From an uncultured Christensenella sp. (GTDB lineage Bacteria; Bacillota; Clostridia; Christensenellales; UBA3700), in contig CAJUEA010000002.1 of the NCBI GenBank assembly GCA_910584975.1, forward strand, positions 62,001-126,000: 64,000 nt of DNA, in the 5' to 3' direction. The notes beneath the pieces were generated by a model. That model had not been told where the DNA came from. It ran no database searches and was given only the letters and a program-made list of their open reading frames with translations. The position numbers were made by a program, and so were the translations under genes. Of this stretch, positions 62,231-64,000 are shown one piece after another (positions within the stretch are counted from its first letter, which is position 1; every line of letters begins with the position of its first letter).

Positions 62231-63691
62231 ATGAAAACTATCAATGAGTATTTGTCTGTTGTGGACGAAGTGATTGAAAAGGGAAAATTTAAGGATAATT
62301 GGGAGAGTTTATCGCAGTTTAAAATGCCGTCTTGGTACAGAAAAGGTAGATTTGGCTTGTTTGTGCATTGGGGTGTTTATTCTGTGCCTGCATTTGGAAA
62401 TGAATGGTACCCAAGGCGTATGTACTTGAAATTTGACCCTTGTTTTAATCATAGGGTGCAAACTTATGGTGCAAATGCTGATTACAGGCAAATAATAGAA
62501 AAATTTAATCCGACTGAATTTAATGCGGATGAATGGGCAAAAACATTTAAGGATAGTGGCGCACAATTTGTTATGCCAGTTTGTGAGCATCACGACGGTG
62601 TGAAAATGTATGAAAGCGAGCTTAACAGGTGGAATACAAAGCAGCTTTTAGGCAAAGATTTTATGCTTGAATTAAAAAGCAGCATAGAGGCAAATGGAAT
62701 GAAGTTTTTTGCCTCTAATCATAGGGCAGAACATTACTTTTTCCTTAATGGTGCAAGGGCAAATTGTCCTGATTCTGAAGTGACAAAAGATTTGTATCCT
62801 GATTTGTATGGACCTGCAAAATTGCCTGACAATGGTAACCCATATGCAGACACAAAACTTAAAGTTTCAAAAGAGTGGTGTGAGGACTGGCTTGCCTCAA
62901 GCTGTGAAATGATTGACAGACTTCAGCCATATGCTGTATATTTTGATTGGTGGATTTATATGGCTGAGTTTAAGCCATACATTAAAAAGTTTTTGGCATA
63001 TTATTACAATCGTGCGCTTGAATGGGACAAAGAGGTTGGTGTTTTCTACAAATGGAGCTCAATTATGCCGGGATGTGCAATTTATGATGTGGAAAGAGGT
63101 CAAATTGATGGCATAAACACTGAGCTTTGGCAAAATGACACTGCCATTGCAAAAAACAGCTGGGGATATACGGAAAACAATTCCTTTAAAAAACCTGCTG
63201 ATCTTGTGAGAAATATGATGGATGTTGTTTCCAAAAATGGTTGCTTTATGCTTAATGTAGGACCAAAAGCTATAGGTGTAATTTGTGAGGAAGAAAAGCA
63301 AGTTTTGCACAAAATCGGCGAGTGGCTTAAGGTCAACGGAGAGGCTGTTTATGATAGTTTGCCATTTTATGTGTTTGGTGAAGGCAAAAAGATTAAGAAC
63401 AGAGCTTTCATTGAAAACTTGAAATATGGCAAAAATGATTATAGATTTACATATAAAACAGGTGTTATTTATGTTGTACCAATGTGCGAAAAGACAAGGC
63501 AGACATATAAAATCAAATCTTTGAGATTTGCAAACGAAGGTGGCATACGCTATGATATCAAAAATGTGGAAATTTTGGGATATAGCGATGTTAAGGTTGA
63601 ATTTTACAGGGATAAAAAGTTTATGACACTAAATGTATCGTGTGAAATCCAAACTGATATGCCAATTTGTTTTAAAATAACCATTGACTAA
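62231..63691 (+). CDS. Alpha-L-fucosidase, GH29 (subfamily A-like)
   Basis: This 486-residue enzyme has the GH29-A opening PSWYRKGRFGLFVHWGVYSVPAFGNEWYPRRMY (about 34-66), CEHHDGVKMYESELNRWN (about 117-134), the nucleophile Asp in YAVYFDWWIY (about 235-244) and FMLNVGPKAIG near 339. A C-terminal beta domain follows (about 360-486). Subfamily A has broad activity, including alpha-1,2 and alpha-1,6 links, so it would complement the subfamily B-like enzyme at 58509. No signal peptide is visible. AGAGGAA precedes the ATG. Confidence 0.93.
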   Translation: MKTINEYLSVVDEVIEKGKFKDNWESLSQFKMPSWYRKGRFGLFVHWGVYSVPAFGNEWYPRRMYLKFDPCFNHRVQTYGANADYRQIIEKFNPTEFNADEWAKTFKDSGAQFVMPVCEHHDGVKMYESELNRWNTKQLLGKDFMLELKSSIEANGMKFFASNHRAEHYFFLNGARANCPDSEVTKDLYPDLYGPAKLPDNGNPYADTKLKVSKEWCEDWLASSCEMIDRLQPYAVYFDWWIYMAEFKPYIKKFLAYYYNRALEWDKEVGVFYKWSSIMPGCAIYDVERGQIDGINTELWQNDTAIAKNSWGYTENNSFKKPADLVRNMMDVVSKNGCFMLNVGPKAIGVICEEEKQVLHKIGEWLKVNGEAVYDSLPFYVFGEGKKIKNRAFIENLKYGKNDYRFTYKTGVIYVVPMCEKTRQTYKIKSLRFANEGGIRYDIKNVEILGYSDVKVEFYRDKKFMTLNVSCEIQTDMPICFKITID

Positions 63692-63745
63692 AATTGGATT
63701 TTGGAAAATTATTTATTGATAAATTTCAGCAAAAGGATATGACAA

Positions 63746-64000
63746 ATGAAATTTGTGATTAACAAAAAATGGAAAATTATAATAGGCATAACGGCTTTTT
63801 TGCTTGCAATTGTCATTGTTTTAAGCTGTGTGCTTGCAAATTTGCAATATGCAAAAGAAAACTTTGCTTTGTTTAGTGAGGCAAGGTCGATTTTGCTTAA
63901 AAATTTTGATAGAGTGAGCATAAGCGAAAAGGCAAATTTAAAAAGGGAGATAGGCAATACTCATCCTTTAAATTTGGTTAGCTATAATGGCAATGGAGAT
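63746..64000 (+). CDS. Membrane-anchored protein, N-terminal part (cut by right edge)
   Basis: AAGGA lies nine bases before an ATG that opens 85 codons running off the window. The start MKFVINKKWKIIIGITAFL leads into one hydrophobic segment (about 11-32). A charged stretch follows (YAKENFALFSEARSILL), then ISEKANLKREIGNTHPLNLV. It follows the fucosidase by 54 bp on the same strand and may be co-transcribed. Too little is visible to name a family. Confidence 0.65.
   Translation, partial: MKFVINKKWKIIIGITAFLLAIVIVLSCVLANLQYAKENFALFSEARSILLKNFDRVSISEKANLKREIGNTHPLNLVSYNGNGD

Noticed and set aside
63709..63957. 82-codon minus-strand frame at the right edge
   Set aside because: The plus-strand frame from 63746 has a ribosome binding site, a signal-anchor-like start and stays open to the edge; the minus frame is its shadow.

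Overview
The window is a low-GC (about one third G+C by eye), gene-dense bacterial chromosome segment. It most likely comes from an anaerobic, endospore-forming Clostridia-type Firmicute. Supporting genes are a GerA/GerB/GerC germinant-receptor set, SpoIVFB, CwlD, a possible YtxC-like sporulation protein, MinD/MinE, an ECF transporter module, an L21 leader with prp between rplU and rpmA, type III glutamine synthetase and a 2[4Fe-4S] ferredoxin. Two alpha-L-fucosidases and an alpha-galactosidase without visible signal peptides suggest a gut-type glycan user. I cannot name a genus.

Layout. 1-3245: germinant-receptor operon, entering from the left edge. 3470-5696: KtrB/KtrA potassium uptake. 5865-9581 (minus): leuS-serS. 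10075-13922: condensation-fold acyltransferase, zinc-ribbon membrane protein, small membrane protein, Maf and a divergent MreB-like protein. 14062-14148: tRNA-Leu(CAG), abutted by a short winged-helix remnant with an EAIN repeat. 14795-17836: PadR regulator plus hydrolase, then a WYL regulator divergent from an isochorismatase-type hydrolase. 18237-27463: the conserved minD-minE-spoIVFB-radical SAM-rng-rplU-prp-rpmA block, with a ROK glucokinase inserted. 27591-28848: two lineage-type unknowns, one a 43-residue protein. 29118-31677: two FtsX-fold permeases without an ATPase. 31854-36760: LysR-glnN and a short AlaRS. 37116-40967: a Cys/Lys-rich small protein, alpha-galactosidase, YtxC-like protein and CwlD. 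41237-49534: TypA, two flavoproteins, HlyIII, ferredoxin, greA-lysS. 49854-53514 (minus): an exported protein with two FtsX permeases and an ATPase. 53947-58352 (minus): ecfA1-ecfA2-ecfT-truA, then rplM-rpsI. 58509-64000: GH29 fucosidase, WG-repeat membrane protein, XRE regulator, second GH29 fucosidase, and a membrane-anchored protein cut by the right edge.

Most of the window is housekeeping. The parts most worth a second look are: the exported-protein/FtsX/ATPase operon at 49.8-53.5 kb, which has a run of eight C in one permease frame and a perfect 30-bp palindrome upstream; the AlaRS that ends after the editing domain and resembles the short candidate-phyla type; the MreB paralogue with an altered phosphate-binding motif; the GerC homologue without a lipobox cysteine; the tRNA-adjacent mobile-gene scar; and a 100-bp palindromic element whose core recurs 3 kb away. 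No prophage, transposase, CRISPR array or rRNA was seen.
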